Source: Chloroflexota bacterium | GTDB lineage: Bacteria; Chloroflexota; Dehalococcoidia; UBA2247; RBG-13-53-26 | DNA length: 52,605 bases | Assembly (NCBI GenBank): GCA_016876035.1 | Contig: VGOE01000005.1 | Coordinates: 1-52,605, forward strand | Direction: 5' to 3' | Shown: in pieces, positions 7,183 through 15,513 of the stretch | How positions within the stretch are numbered: the first letter of the stretch is position 1 | Layout of the letters: every line of letters begins with the position of its first letter | Position numbers and translations under genes: made by a program | Notes under the pieces: model-generated | The model's input: the letters and a program-made list of their open reading frames with translations, nothing else | Told to the model about the DNA's origin: nothing | Databases searched by the model: none

Positions 7183-7869
7183 ATGGATCTTAAAGCGCTG
7201 CACGCCATCAGCTATGGTATGTATGTCATAGGTTCGAGGAAAGGGGAGAGGATCAATGGTCAGATTGCCAATACGGTGATGCAGGTGTCCTCAGAGCCAC
7301 CGAAGATTTCGGTGTGTATCAACAAGGGAAATCTGACCCATGAGTTCATCAAGGATAGCGGGGTGTTTACGGTATCGATCCTGAGCCAGGATACGCCTTT
7401 AAGCTTTATCGGGGGCTTCGGATTCAAGTCGGGGAGAGAGACGAACAAATTTGATGGCGTCAACTACAAGTTGGGGGTAACCCAGGCACCAGTAGTGCTG
7501 GATAATGCCCTGGCTTACCTGGAAGCTAAGGTGATAAGCGAAACTGATGCGGGAACGCATACCGATTTCATCGGCGATGTGGTGGCTGCGGAGGTCCTGA
7601 AGAACGGTGAGCCGATGACCTACGCTTATTATCACCAGGTGAAGCGGGGCACCACGCCCAAGGCAGCCCCCTCCTATGTCAGTGAGAGAAAGGAGGCCCC
7701 TGTCAAGATAGCTAAGTATGAATGCAGTGTCTGCGGTTATATCTATGACCCGGAAGCAGGTGACCCGGAGAATGGTGTTGCCGCAGGGACTCCTTTTGAG
7801 AAGCTGCCGGAGGATTGGGTATGCCCCATGTGTGGGGCTGGGAAGGACGAGTTTACCAAGGTGGGGTGA
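7183..7869 (+). CDS. High-molecular-weight rubredoxin: flavin reductase fused to rubredoxin
   Basis: A 228-residue fusion. Residues about 1-160 form an FMN-binding flavin reductase-like domain ([30 protein letters not shown]-like segment). Residues about 175-228 form a rubredoxin with [15 protein letters not shown] and [11 protein letters not shown], giving all four iron ligands. In Moorella, a protein of this architecture (Hrb) passes electrons from NADH to a flavodiiron NO/O2 reductase; no flavodiiron gene is visible here. GAGGAG lies upstream of the ATG. It ends the plus-strand run and faces the minus-strand activase operon. Confidence 0.92.
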   Translation: MDLKALHAISYGMYVIGSRKGERINGQIANTVMQVSSEPPKISVCINKGNLTHEFIKDSGVFTVSILSQDTPLSFIGGFGFKSGRETNKFDGVNYKLGVTQAPVVLDNALAYLEAKVISETDAGTHTDFIGDVVAAEVLKNGEPMTYAYYHQVKRGTTPKAAPSYVSERKEAPVKIAKYECSVCGYIYDPEAGDPENGVAAGTPFEKLPEDWVCPMCGAGKDEFTKVG

Positions 7870-8143
7870 AGTAGCGACTGGCATTAGTGGCCCGGGCCCA
7901 CCAAGGCAACAGAGGTCCGCCCACAGGCGTCCAGTGATAAGCTAGCTGGCATAGGCCTGTTGGCCCCATCTGCCCAATTGAGTGGTCAATACCAAAGAAG
8001 CTCCCGTGCGGCGCCAGGTTCTTCGTGCGCAGATTGTCATAGGGGCTATTATCATCGACGCCGAGGATTGTTATCCCAAGTCATGTCGGCAGCATGCCTC
8101 TGCCAGATCCAGATGCTGATCAGGTTCCTGGCAAACTCCTTCT

Positions 8144-9115
8144 TCAAACACCGGCTGCTCCGCTTCTCTCCCAGAGGTCACACCGACCGCCCCATTGGGC
8201 AACAACCCGTCCATCCATGGAAAGCCGAGCTATCTCACAAAGATTGGGGCAGGATCGGCACTCAAAGGTCGAAGTATGGTACTGGGTGTCGCTGACGCTG
8301 AACCCTTGAAATTTGCTTTCGGAGCGATTGCTAACTATTTCTTCATGCACCAGAAGAGCAGCCCCGATAGCGCCCATGATTTCGTGGTGAGGTGGGACGG
8401 TGATTTCGGTGTCGAGTCCCTCCTGAAGAGCCTTTACTATTCCCTTGTTGAAGGCTACTCCGCCCTGGAATACAACGGGAGGCTGGATGTCCTTTCCTAA
8501 GGCCACATTATTGAGATAGTTCCGTACCAGCGCCTGGCACAGTCCGTAGAGAATATCCTCAGTGCGATGCCCCATCTGCTGTTTGTGGATCATGTCCGAC
8601 TCAGCGAAAACAGTGCAACGCCCCGCAATTCGCACCGGGTTCTTGCTTTGCAGCGCTCTCTCGCCGAAATCCGAGATACTCATATTTAACCGCAGCGCCT
8701 GGTGGTCGAGAAAGCTGCCGGTACCGGCGGCGCAGATGGTATTCATGCCGAAGTCCGTGACCACTCCATCCCTGATAATGATAATCTTGCTGTCCTGTCC
8801 TCCGATTTCCACCACAGTCTGCACCTCAGGGATACAGAACTGGGCAGCCACTGCATGGGTAGTGATCTCGTTTTTCACCAGATCAGCACCGAGGATGACG
8901 CCAGCCAAGTATCGGGCACTCCCGGTAGTGCCCACGCCACAAATGCGAGCGCCTTCAGGCAACTGCTGTTGGATTTCTTTCAGGCCACACTGCACCGATT
9001 CAATCGGCTTACCCTCAGTCAGCAGGTAGAGGTTGGCCACCAGTTCGTTATTCTGATTGAGTAAGGCGAACTTAGTGCTTACCGAGCCAACATCAACACC
9101 CAAATAGACTTCCAT
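8144..9115 (-). CDS. BadF/BcrA/HgdC-type ATPase activator of 2-hydroxyacyl-CoA dehydratase
   Basis: A 323-residue ASKHA-fold ATPase with DVGSVSTKFAL, GTTGSARYLAG, EIGGQDSKII and the Fe-S ligand segments CAAGTGSF and AGRCTVFAESDM. These activases use ATP to inject a low-potential electron into 2-hydroxyacyl-CoA dehydratases or benzoyl-CoA reductases. A C-terminal addition after residue about 275 has a cysteine-rich segment CRSCPNLCEI and GGRCDLWER, as seen in activases that work with DUF2229 proteins. The DUF2229 gene ends 13 bases upstream, so the two form an operon. No dehydratase alpha/beta subunits are seen in the window. Confidence 0.9.
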   Translation of the reverse strand: MEVYLGVDVGSVSTKFALLNQNNELVANLYLLTEGKPIESVQCGLKEIQQQLPEGARICGVGTTGSARYLAGVILGADLVKNEITTHAVAAQFCIPEVQTVVEIGGQDSKIIIIRDGVVTDFGMNTICAAGTGSFLDHQALRLNMSISDFGERALQSKNPVRIAGRCTVFAESDMIHKQQMGHRTEDILYGLCQALVRNYLNNVALGKDIQPPVVFQGGVAFNKGIVKALQEGLDTEITVPPHHEIMGAIGAALLVHEEIVSNRSESKFQGFSVSDTQYHTSTFECRSCPNLCEIARLSMDGRVVAQWGGRCDLWERSGAAGV

Positions 9116-9128
9116 TGCAACATGCTCC

Positions 9129-11318
9129 TCAGACCATTATCGGCTGAAGCTTACGATTACGTCGCCTGCGCTCCAGGAGATCAGCAAAGGCCTCCAACCT
9201 GGTCAACATACCAGTGTCACTTAACTGTTCATCACAAATCACAGTCAAGACTGGCATATCCTCCTCAGTTCTGAGCAAGGTATTCTGCGCTATTGTCTCA
9301 GGCATGCATGTGAAGGGTACCACATGAACGAGCCCATCGAATCCTTCGCGTGCCAAGCGCACTTTTTCGGCCACGGTTTCAAGGCCGTGTCCGCCGACAT
9401 CATGCCTGAGGTAAGGGCGAGCATAATCGGCTAGCTTTTGTTTCTCACTATTGAGGACATTAAGGTACGACTTGAAGCTGGTGTACTCTGAAAAGAAGGT
9501 GGTTCTATTGCGTCTGGTCTCAATCCCCAGCTTGCCCAGCTCGGCCGCCAGGTTCAAGTTAACAAAAGGCTCCATCACCACATACAGCTCCCCGACAATG
9601 CCCACCTTAAGTGGCGTAACTGTGGAGTCTCTCGGCAACTGGTCCAGCTTCTTGAAATAGGCGCGCGCTGCGTGCTTCAGTGAGGAGAGGCTCTTGGCAG
9701 CATCAATTGCCCGGATCGCCTCCTGGAAAAGGCGCTCGGCTTCACTTTTGTCGATCGCGACGGGACGGATCCTGGCCACCTTTCGTTCCAGGTCGTCCAG
9801 GGCCTTGAGCTTAGCCGTGCCCAATCGGTAGGCAGCGATCACCTTAAGCCAGGGGGCATCGTTGGTGAAGCTCTTGACCCTGCTTAGAATAGCAGCCAGC
9901 CCCTTGGCTGAACTCGAGTGTCTCAAGAACTTGAACTCATAGCCCATGTCGCGGAGGATTTCCTCGTGAACCTTGGAGTAGTAGCCCATCCGACAGGCAT
10001 TGGAGCTGGTCACCATGAACAGGGTATCCGCCCCTTGCTCCAGGCATTCAATAAAGGTACCCAGTATCATTTTGAAAGGAAGACAGGCGTATTCCGGCGA
10101 GTTTCTGGTACCTAACGAGATGGTGCGCTTGGTCACCGGTGGTGCAATGAGACGAACATCCAAGAGCTCCGCGGACGCTCTGAAAGCAGGAGCTACCAGC
10201 CCCAGGTTGGGTATACCCAATATGCCAACGCCTTCCTTTTCCTCGTGTTTCCGCAGACTGAGCGGAATATGTTTGGCGGGCGGGCGTCTTCTGCGGCGGG
10301 CCATGTCAACAAAGGCTTCGATCCGAGTGACCAACCCCCCATCTGCAGTATGCTCATCAAAGACCAGGTTGAGGAAGGGCTTCCCCACCCTCTTGGCAGC
10401 CCGCTGCACTAGCTCCAGCATCACCGAGTCTGGGCCACAGCCGAAGGCGGAGACAGAGATCAAGCCATCAGCATCACTTCGCAGGTAGTGGGCTGCTGCT
10501 CCAATGATCTCCTCCTCATAGCCCCAATAGGGCCGCTCCACCAGGTCTGACATCGAGGCTAGGAGTCGCTCCTTTCCCACCCTGTCTGACAAAAGTACGT
10601 TCACGTCCATCTTTCTCAGGCGTTGCAGAAGCCGATGGTTGACATGGTGGTCGTAGAGGAGGTAGCGGTGTCCTATGACGGCAATAGTGATGTTCGAGGC
10701 AGGATTGCCATACGAAGGTTCCTCTGCCAGATCAGATTCAGGGAACATTCTCTGGATGGCCTGCGGAGGGAGCAACTCCTGAGACTCCATCTGTAGACGG
10801 TAGGCACGATGGGCCTCCAGCGCCTTGTTCGCGGCGCGCTCCACCTCTGCTGGGACGTCTGTCAGGAAGCGGCCCACACTTTGGATGGCTTCATAAAGTT
10901 GACCGGCTCCCCTGTTCACATCAATATCGGGATCAATAACGGGAGGGCATTCCGGAACAGTTGCTCTGACGATGTCTGGCGCCCCAATGAACTTGGGACA
11001 GTTGTAGACCTTCGGTTGCATGCTGTGGAGGGATGGGATGAAGAGGTAATCGCACTTGCCTGCTAGCGAGAGCGCGTGACCACAGAAAACCTTGACCGGT
11101 AGACAGATGTCGCCCACGGCGCGGGAGCAACCGGCGGCCAGCGTCTGCTCGTTGGTTGGGGGTGAAACAACTACTTCTGCACCCAGCCCGCTGAAAAACG
11201 TCTTCCACATGGGGAGATAGTGATAGTAGAGCAAGGCCCTGGGAATGCCTATCCGCACCCCTCTCTCTTTGAGTGGAGAAGACACCATCGTTGACGCTTG
11301 AATTTGTCTTGGTTGCAT
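9129..11318 (-). CDS. DUF2229 acyl-CoA dehydratase activase-related protein
   Basis: A 729-residue protein with an N-terminal DUF2229-like region (RVGIPRALLYYHYLPMW-type opening; CSRAVGDICLPVKVFCGH with conserved cysteines) and a C-terminal half that again resembles 2-hydroxyacyl-CoA dehydratase D subunits (VGIVGELYVVMEPFVNLN, HVVPFTCMPETIAQ). Such proteins always occur with HgdC-type activases and are thought to form a reductase of unknown substrate; that role is inference. Two candidate starts exist, at 11318 and 11287. The first Met at 11318 has no clear ribosome binding site, while the sequence from the second (VSSPLKERGVRIGIPRA) fits the family opening. Confidence 0.85.
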   Translation of the reverse strand: MQPRQIQASTMVSSPLKERGVRIGIPRALLYYHYLPMWKTFFSGLGAEVVVSPPTNEQTLAAGCSRAVGDICLPVKVFCGHALSLAGKCDYLFIPSLHSMQPKVYNCPKFIGAPDIVRATVPECPPVIDPDIDVNRGAGQLYEAIQSVGRFLTDVPAEVERAANKALEAHRAYRLQMESQELLPPQAIQRMFPESDLAEEPSYGNPASNITIAVIGHRYLLYDHHVNHRLLQRLRKMDVNVLLSDRVGKERLLASMSDLVERPYWGYEEEIIGAAAHYLRSDADGLISVSAFGCGPDSVMLELVQRAAKRVGKPFLNLVFDEHTADGGLVTRIEAFVDMARRRRRPPAKHIPLSLRKHEEKEGVGILGIPNLGLVAPAFRASAELLDVRLIAPPVTKRTISLGTRNSPEYACLPFKMILGTFIECLEQGADTLFMVTSSNACRMGYYSKVHEEILRDMGYEFKFLRHSSSAKGLAAILSRVKSFTNDAPWLKVIAAYRLGTAKLKALDDLERKVARIRPVAIDKSEAERLFQEAIRAIDAAKSLSSLKHAARAYFKKLDQLPRDSTVTPLKVGIVGELYVVMEPFVNLNLAAELGKLGIETRRNRTTFFSEYTSFKSYLNVLNSEKQKLADYARPYLRHDVGGHGLETVAEKVRLAREGFDGLVHVVPFTCMPETIAQNTLLRTEEDMPVLTVICDEQLSDTGMLTRLEAFADLLERRRRNRKLQPIMV

Positions 11319-11617
11319 TAGCTGTCGTTACCAGTCTTCTTAAGATGGAGCTACGCCCTTGCCGTCCGCACCCTTAACCTCACTGCCAAAAGCCACACGT
11401 GGGTTTCTTTCTTCGCTTCAATATACTAGAACCCCTTGCTTCATCGCTCTAGCTACCGATGGTACACCCAGGGCACCTGGCCGTCAAGCCTGAGAGAGAG
11501 GAACGACAGGTTGACTGACAACCTGCACCGCACATGCAAGTGTTGACAATGGTCTTGGTGGCTTGCAAGAATATGCTCAGTCGCTGCTGAAGTCTACGCG
11601 TTGTTTCGAGGTGCCGC
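11319..11617. other. Divergent intergenic region, weak promoter only
   Basis: It separates the minus-strand activase operon from the PAP2 gene. A TTGACA at 11543-11548 followed after 18 bases by AAGAAT is a weak promoter candidate for the PAP2 gene. Nothing else is recognised. Confidence 0.4.
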
Positions 11618-12445
11618 TTGACAAGCGAAGAAAAGGCGAAAGGCAAGAGTTGGCTGACAGGGCTATTCAGGTGGCGCAAGGGATTCAATGAGGTCCTGAT
11701 AGTTGGTCTTGTCTATGGAGCCTACCGGCTGGCCAGCGGCTCCATAGATGCCAAGAAAATAGTTGCCCTTGAGAATGCCCATGACGTTATACATTGGGAA
11801 AGGCGTATGGGGCTTTTCCATGAGCCGGATTTTCAGGCCTTTTTCTTAAGGAACAAGATTCTTCTCAACATAGCCGATACACTCTACACCCTTTTGTATT
11901 ATCCAGCTCTCGTCCTGTTCTTCTTCTGGGCCTACAACCGCCATCGGAAGGAGTATTACATAGCGCGCAATGTCTTCCTTGTTTCCGCCGGCATAGCGTT
12001 TCTATGTTTCGCTTTTTATCCTGTGGCCCCGCCCAGGATGTTACCCATATTTGGCTTTGTTGATACCATGAAGGGCTATGGCGTGGTAAACTACGACTCA
12101 CCAATCTTGCGAAATCTGGCCAATCCCTACGCAGCTATGCCGAGCCTCCACTTCGCCTGGACACTGCTGGTGGGAATAGGCATCTTCTGCATAGTGAAGG
12201 CCTGGTGGGGGAAAGTGCTGGGTGTCTTCGTACCCCTGGGGATGTTCGTGGCCATAGTAGCTACGGCCAACCACTTCATCCTCGATGCTGTTGCCGGGGC
12301 CGTGCTTCTCGGGCTGTCCTACGGTGTGGTAATGCTCTTTAGCGCTTTGAGGCATCGTGTCAGCTTTGCTGAACTCAGGGCAATGCTTCCCAAGAGGGCA
12401 CGGGCTGCCTCCAAGAGCGGCGAAGTCCAAGGACTTGACGGATGA
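11618..12445 (+). CDS. PAP2-family (inositolphosphotransferase-like) membrane protein
   Basis: A 275-residue protein with about six hydrophobic segments. The PAP2 phosphatase motifs are visible as AMPSLHFAWTL (motif 2, catalytic His) and ANHFILDAVAGA (motif 3). The order and the FYPVAPPRM segment resemble the PAP2_3 branch that contains inositolphosphorylceramide synthase AUR1-like enzymes and bacterial lipid phosphatases, so it probably acts on phospholipid head groups in the membrane. The start is a TTG preceded by GAGGTG. Its last codons overlap the -35 box of the promoter at 12435-12463, so the following leader RNA is transcribed separately. Confidence 0.85.
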   Translation: MTSEEKAKGKSWLTGLFRWRKGFNEVLIVGLVYGAYRLASGSIDAKKIVALENAHDVIHWERRMGLFHEPDFQAFFLRNKILLNIADTLYTLLYYPALVLFFFWAYNRHRKEYYIARNVFLVSAGIAFLCFAFYPVAPPRMLPIFGFVDTMKGYGVVNYDSPILRNLANPYAAMPSLHFAWTLLVGIGIFCIVKAWWGKVLGVFVPLGMFVAIVATANHFILDAVAGAVLLGLSYGVVMLFSALRHRVSFAELRAMLPKRARAASKSGEVQGLDG

Positions 12446-12463
12446 CCTTTATTATGGTATATT
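12435..12463 (+). promoter_or_regulatory. Strong sigma-70 promoter for the leader RNA
   Basis: TTGACG (12435-12440), a 17-base spacer and TATATT (12458-12463). It overlaps the 3' end of the PAP2 gene. The expected transcription start is near 12470, about 45 bases before a short ORF and the structured leader. Confidence 0.75.
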
Positions 12464-12513
12464 CGAGCCAGAGCAGGATTGGACCATCCGGAATAAAGAT
12501 CGGGAGGTGTACC

Positions 12514-12558
12514 ATGAAGCTCAATCTAAGATATGGGGTCTGGCAGTTTATTAGGTAA
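12514..12558 (+). CDS. 14-codon leader ORF (MKLNLRYGVWQFIR)
   Basis: A short frame with a strong Shine-Dalgarno GGGAGGTG at 12502-12509 directly before its ATG. It ends in AGG TAA at the exact point where the structured leader begins. The product has one Trp, one Phe, one Tyr and no repeated codon of the kind seen in classical attenuator peptides. It follows the promoter at 12435-12463. Its translation could affect folding of the downstream hairpins. It is too short to judge coding by composition; the evidence is the ribosome binding site and its position. Confidence 0.5.
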   Translation: MKLNLRYGVWQFIR

Positions 12559-12645
12559 TGCCCTGTCTGACGAGGGCAGGGCGGGCAAAGCCAGTAGGCG
12601 GCTGGGAGCCTACGTTTAGGTGGCATAGGTCACCTTAGAGCTAGA
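12553..12645 (+). ncRNA. Structured leader RNA, c-di-GMP-I (GEMM)-like aptamer candidate
   Basis: Consecutive elements match the order of a class I c-di-GMP aptamer: AGGTAAT, a hairpin GCCCTG..CAGGGC (12560-12582), then GGGCAAAGCC (12583-12592), a second hairpin GTAGGC..GCCTAC (12594-12613), and TAGGTGGCATAGGTCACC. In the known aptamer the equivalents are GGCAAA, a tetraloop hairpin, GACGCAAAGCC and AGGTAGC..GGTTACC. GGU would pair with GCC around the first hairpin. The first hairpin has a long loop rather than a plain GAAA, so this would be a variant. A third hairpin and a terminator follow. No covariance search was possible. Confidence 0.45.
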
Positions 12646-12660
12646 ACCCGTGAGGTCTAG
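12641..12660 (+). promoter_or_regulatory. Leader hairpin between aptamer and terminator
   Basis: CTAGA(A)CC - CGTGA - GGTCTAG forms a stem just before the terminator. It could be part of an antiterminator or simply a spacer stem. Confidence 0.4.
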
Positions 12661-12682
12661 CCAAAAAAGCAAAGGACTGCGG

Positions 12683-12718
12683 TGGAGGGCACTTCAAGAA
12701 GTGCCCTCCAGTCTTTTT
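12683..12718 (+). terminator. Intrinsic terminator of the leader RNA
   Basis: TGGAGGGCACTTC / GAAGTGCCCTCCA is a perfect 13-base inverted repeat, followed by GTCTTTTT. The hairpin ends the transcript that starts near 12470, about 240 bases before cysS. Confidence 0.85.
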
Positions 12719-12954
12719 CTGAGAGCGGCCCAAAGGGAGTGGAAAATCAAAACTAAACAACCTTGAGAAGGAAAACTGGTTTTGAAACAAAAGACAGCCA
12801 TGCTAAAATGAGAGACAAAGTCAATCCTTCCCCATAAGCCTTTATCGGTCCCAGACGAGGCAAAATCAACCGCCCGGATCAAAAGGTCTTTGTGGGATGC
12901 AAACCTGACCGTTGCGAAATTTCTTCCTCTGCTGAAAGGAGTCCAAGGAAGACG

Positions 12955-14319
12955 ATGAAGATATTTAGCACGCTCTCTGGTCAGAAGGAAGAATTCAGTC
13001 CCCAGGGTGAGCTGGTCAAAATATACGTCTGTGGCGTTACTCCCTACTCCGATTGCCACATCGGTCATGCCATGAGCTACATCACCTTCGATGTGGTGCG
13101 GCGCTACCTGGAGTTCAAAGGCTACCAGGTGAAGTACGTCCAGAACTTCACCGATATTGATGACAAGATCATTGACCGAGCTCAACAGTTTGGAGTTGCC
13201 CCTGCCGAGCTAGCTGAGAAGTTCATTGCCGGGTACTTCGCCGACATGGACGCGCTCAACATCAGAAGGGCTGATGTTTATCCACGAGCCACTCAGGAAA
13301 TCCCCACGATTATCGAGGTGATCCGGGGCTTGATTCACAAGGGGCATGCCTATGAGGCCCAGGGCAGTGTCTATTTCAGGGTGAAGAGTGTGTCGGACTA
13401 TGGGAAGCTGGGCCACCAGGATCTGGATAGCCTTCAGGCTGGGGCCCGGGTGGAGGCAGGCAGTGAAAAGGAACACCCTCTTGATTTCGCCCTGTGGAAG
13501 GCGGCCAAGCCCGGTGAGCCTTACTGGGAAAGCCCCTGGGGCAAGGGCAGGCCTGGCTGGCATATTGAGTGCAGCGCCATGTCTTTGAGGCACCTGGGCC
13601 AGACCCTGGATATCCATGGTGGGGGGCGGGATCTCATCTTCCCGCATCATGAGAACGAGATAGCCCAGTCGGAGAGTTTTACCGGCGTTGTTCCCTTCGT
13701 CAGGTACTGGATGCACAACGGGTTATTGCAACTCGGCGGCGAGAAAATGAGTAAGTCCTTAGGAGTTCTGGTCACCATTAAAGAGGTCTTGCAGCGCTTC
13801 AGCCCTGATGCCGTCAGGCTGTTTATCCTCAGTTCTCACTACCGCAGCCCGTTGAGCTTCAGCGAGGAGGGGTTAGAGGCTGCCGAGAAGGGGGTGGAGA
13901 GGTTGCGTTTGACGGCGCATGTGGAGGGTGGGCGTGGCAGTGCAGATGCCATCGACATCGCCGCGTTTCACCAGGGCTTCGTAGCAGCTATGGATGACGA
14001 CTTCAACACCGCCCAGGCGATTGCCTCGGTGTTCGATCTGGCGCGGGAGATCAACCGCGCCGCCAGCGAGGGTATGGACATAAGACAAGCCCAGCAGACG
14101 TTGCTCGAACTGTGCAGCGTGCTCGGCCTGACCCTGAAAGAAAGGGAGACCAGCCAGGAAGAGAAGTTGGTGATCGAAGCAATGGTAACCGCTCGCAACA
14201 ACGCCAGAAAGCAGAAGAACTGGCAGGAGGCCGACAGGATCCGCGCTGACCTGGAGAAAATGGGGATAGTGCTGGAGGACACACCAAAAGGGTCAGTGTG
14301 GCGGAGACGCGGGGCCTAA
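12955..14319 (+). CDS. cysS: Cysteine--tRNA ligase
   Basis: A 454-residue class I aminoacyl-tRNA synthetase. It shows the zinc/cysteine site VCGVTPY, the HIGH box as CHIGHA, the mid-region WHIECSAMS zinc ligands, [10 protein letters not shown] and the KMSKS loop GEKMSKSLG. It charges tRNA-Cys. The ATG at 12955 gives the standard opening [14 protein letters not shown]; the frame extended to 12892 has no homology. AAGGAG lies about 15 bases upstream with a nearer GGAAGA. The terminated leader RNA sits 240 bases upstream, so control by that leader is possible but not shown. Confidence 0.96.
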   Translation: MKIFSTLSGQKEEFSPQGELVKIYVCGVTPYSDCHIGHAMSYITFDVVRRYLEFKGYQVKYVQNFTDIDDKIIDRAQQFGVAPAELAEKFIAGYFADMDALNIRRADVYPRATQEIPTIIEVIRGLIHKGHAYEAQGSVYFRVKSVSDYGKLGHQDLDSLQAGARVEAGSEKEHPLDFALWKAAKPGEPYWESPWGKGRPGWHIECSAMSLRHLGQTLDIHGGGRDLIFPHHENEIAQSESFTGVVPFVRYWMHNGLLQLGGEKMSKSLGVLVTIKEVLQRFSPDAVRLFILSSHYRSPLSFSEEGLEAAEKGVERLRLTAHVEGGRGSADAIDIAAFHQGFVAAMDDDFNTAQAIASVFDLAREINRAASEGMDIRQAQQTLLELCSVLGLTLKERETSQEEKLVIEAMVTARNNARKQKNWQEADRIRADLEKMGIVLEDTPKGSVWRRRGA

Positions 14320-14456
14320 GATGGCTATTCAGCGCTGGCAGGTTCTATCGGCGTGATTTCGGCACCACTTGGGGTGCACATGCATTGCACACAATGCACA
14401 CTGGGTAGCGCCATTGCCTCCTATTCAGTCGGCTGGCAATGACGCTCCCGCTGCTG

Positions 14457-15278
14457 TCATCGGTTGTTTATTTCCACCTCGTCTCCGATTTTGACGCCGA
14501 GCAAGGCGGCGGCGCTGCCGTTCCGCACCGCCACCTCCACGTAGCCGCTGCTGCCCACCACCGCATGTAGCTGGTCAATTTCAGCATTGGCATAGGTGGC
14601 TGCCAGCGATTCAATACGCCGCCCGGCTATCTGAAGGTGGAACCGGCCGGGGCGGAGGTCTTGCTGGCGGATGCTGGTAATAACGTTGCCGAAGATGTCA
14701 ACATGGAGTACTTGCCCTACTAGCTCTCCTCCTGGCCCGAGTCGCGGTCGCGGCGGGGGGAAGACCTGGAGAGACATGGTTGGCTCACCGAATTCCTGGA
14801 GTGGCACGCCAAGGGAGAGATGGGCTGTCACCGGAGCAAAGATGTCACGACCATGAAAGGTGGTGCTCACTGGATGATGCCAGAATTTGGGATTGGTAAT
14901 TTCCACGGCCATGACCCCTGGTGGCAGTACCGTCAGTGCTGCTTCAGAGGACATCCCTCCCGGGGAGGCATGGTGAAGGACGTAGCTCAGCACCCCATTG
15001 TCTGGGGCGACGAAAAGGGCCTCTTGGGTTTTTAGAATAATAGCACGGCGTCGGCTACCCACTTCGGGGTCAACGATGACCATATGAATGGTGTCCCTGG
15101 GGAAATAGCAGTAGACGGTACCCAGGACGAAGGCCGCCTGCCTGATGTTTTGCGGCTCAATGAAGTGAGAAATGTCCACGACTGTGGCCTTGGGGTTGAT
15201 GCCCAGGATAACGCCCTTCACGGCTGCCACATAGGCATCCCGAAGGCCAAAATCGGTGGTGAGAGTGATGGGTTGCAT
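14457..15278 (-). CDS. SAM hydroxide adenosyltransferase (DUF62 family)
   Basis: A 273-residue protein of the DUF62/SAM-dependent halogenase fold. It has LTTDFGLRDAYVAAVKG at the N terminus, VDPEVGS, APDNGVL and the C-terminal beta domain with HVDIFGNVITSI. Family members hydrolyse SAM to adenosine and methionine; chlorinases and fluorinases are specialised relatives. The gene is the last of a gatB-secG-DUF62 minus-strand operon, starting 16 bases after secG. Its physiological role is unclear throughout the family. Confidence 0.9.
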   Translation of the reverse strand: MQPITLTTDFGLRDAYVAAVKGVILGINPKATVVDISHFIEPQNIRQAAFVLGTVYCYFPRDTIHMVIVDPEVGSRRRAIILKTQEALFVAPDNGVLSYVLHHASPGGMSSEAALTVLPPGVMAVEITNPKFWHHPVSTTFHGRDIFAPVTAHLSLGVPLQEFGEPTMSLQVFPPPRPRLGPGGELVGQVLHVDIFGNVITSIRQQDLRPGRFHLQIAGRRIESLAATYANAEIDQLHAVVGSSGYVEVAVRNGSAAALLGVKIGDEVEINNR

Positions 15279-15294
15279 TCACCGCCGATTGAGG

Positions 15295-15513
15295 CTAAGC
15301 GATTCTGACGCTCACTACAGCTAGAATGACGAAAATCACCACCAGGGCGATAGTGAATTGGAAGAGGGTCTTTTCCACCCCCCTTCGGGTGCGGAAGGTG
15401 GTATCTGCTTGACCGAAGATGCCCCCCAGCCCCCCTCCTCTTACCTGGAGCAAAACGATCGCAATTAGTACTATCCCGACCATTATTTGGGCGATGTTAA
15501 GATAAGTCTGCAT
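15295..15513 (-). CDS. secG: Preprotein translocase subunit SecG
   Basis: A 72-residue protein with two transmembrane helices (about residues 6-22 and 50-70) separated by a glycine-rich loop RGGGLGGIFG, the typical SecG layout. It assists the SecYE channel during export. Its ATG overlaps the gatB stop (TAATG), which indicates translational coupling. Length is normal. Confidence 0.93.
   Translation of the reverse strand: MQTYLNIAQIMVGIVLIAIVLLQVRGGGLGGIFGQADTTFRTRRGVEKTLFQFTIALVVIFVILAVVSVRIA

Noticed and set aside
12440-12950. T-box leader for cysS
   Set aside because: No AGNNTGG..GNRACC antiterminator or TGC specifier loop was found; the fold is closer to a c-di-GMP-I aptamer.
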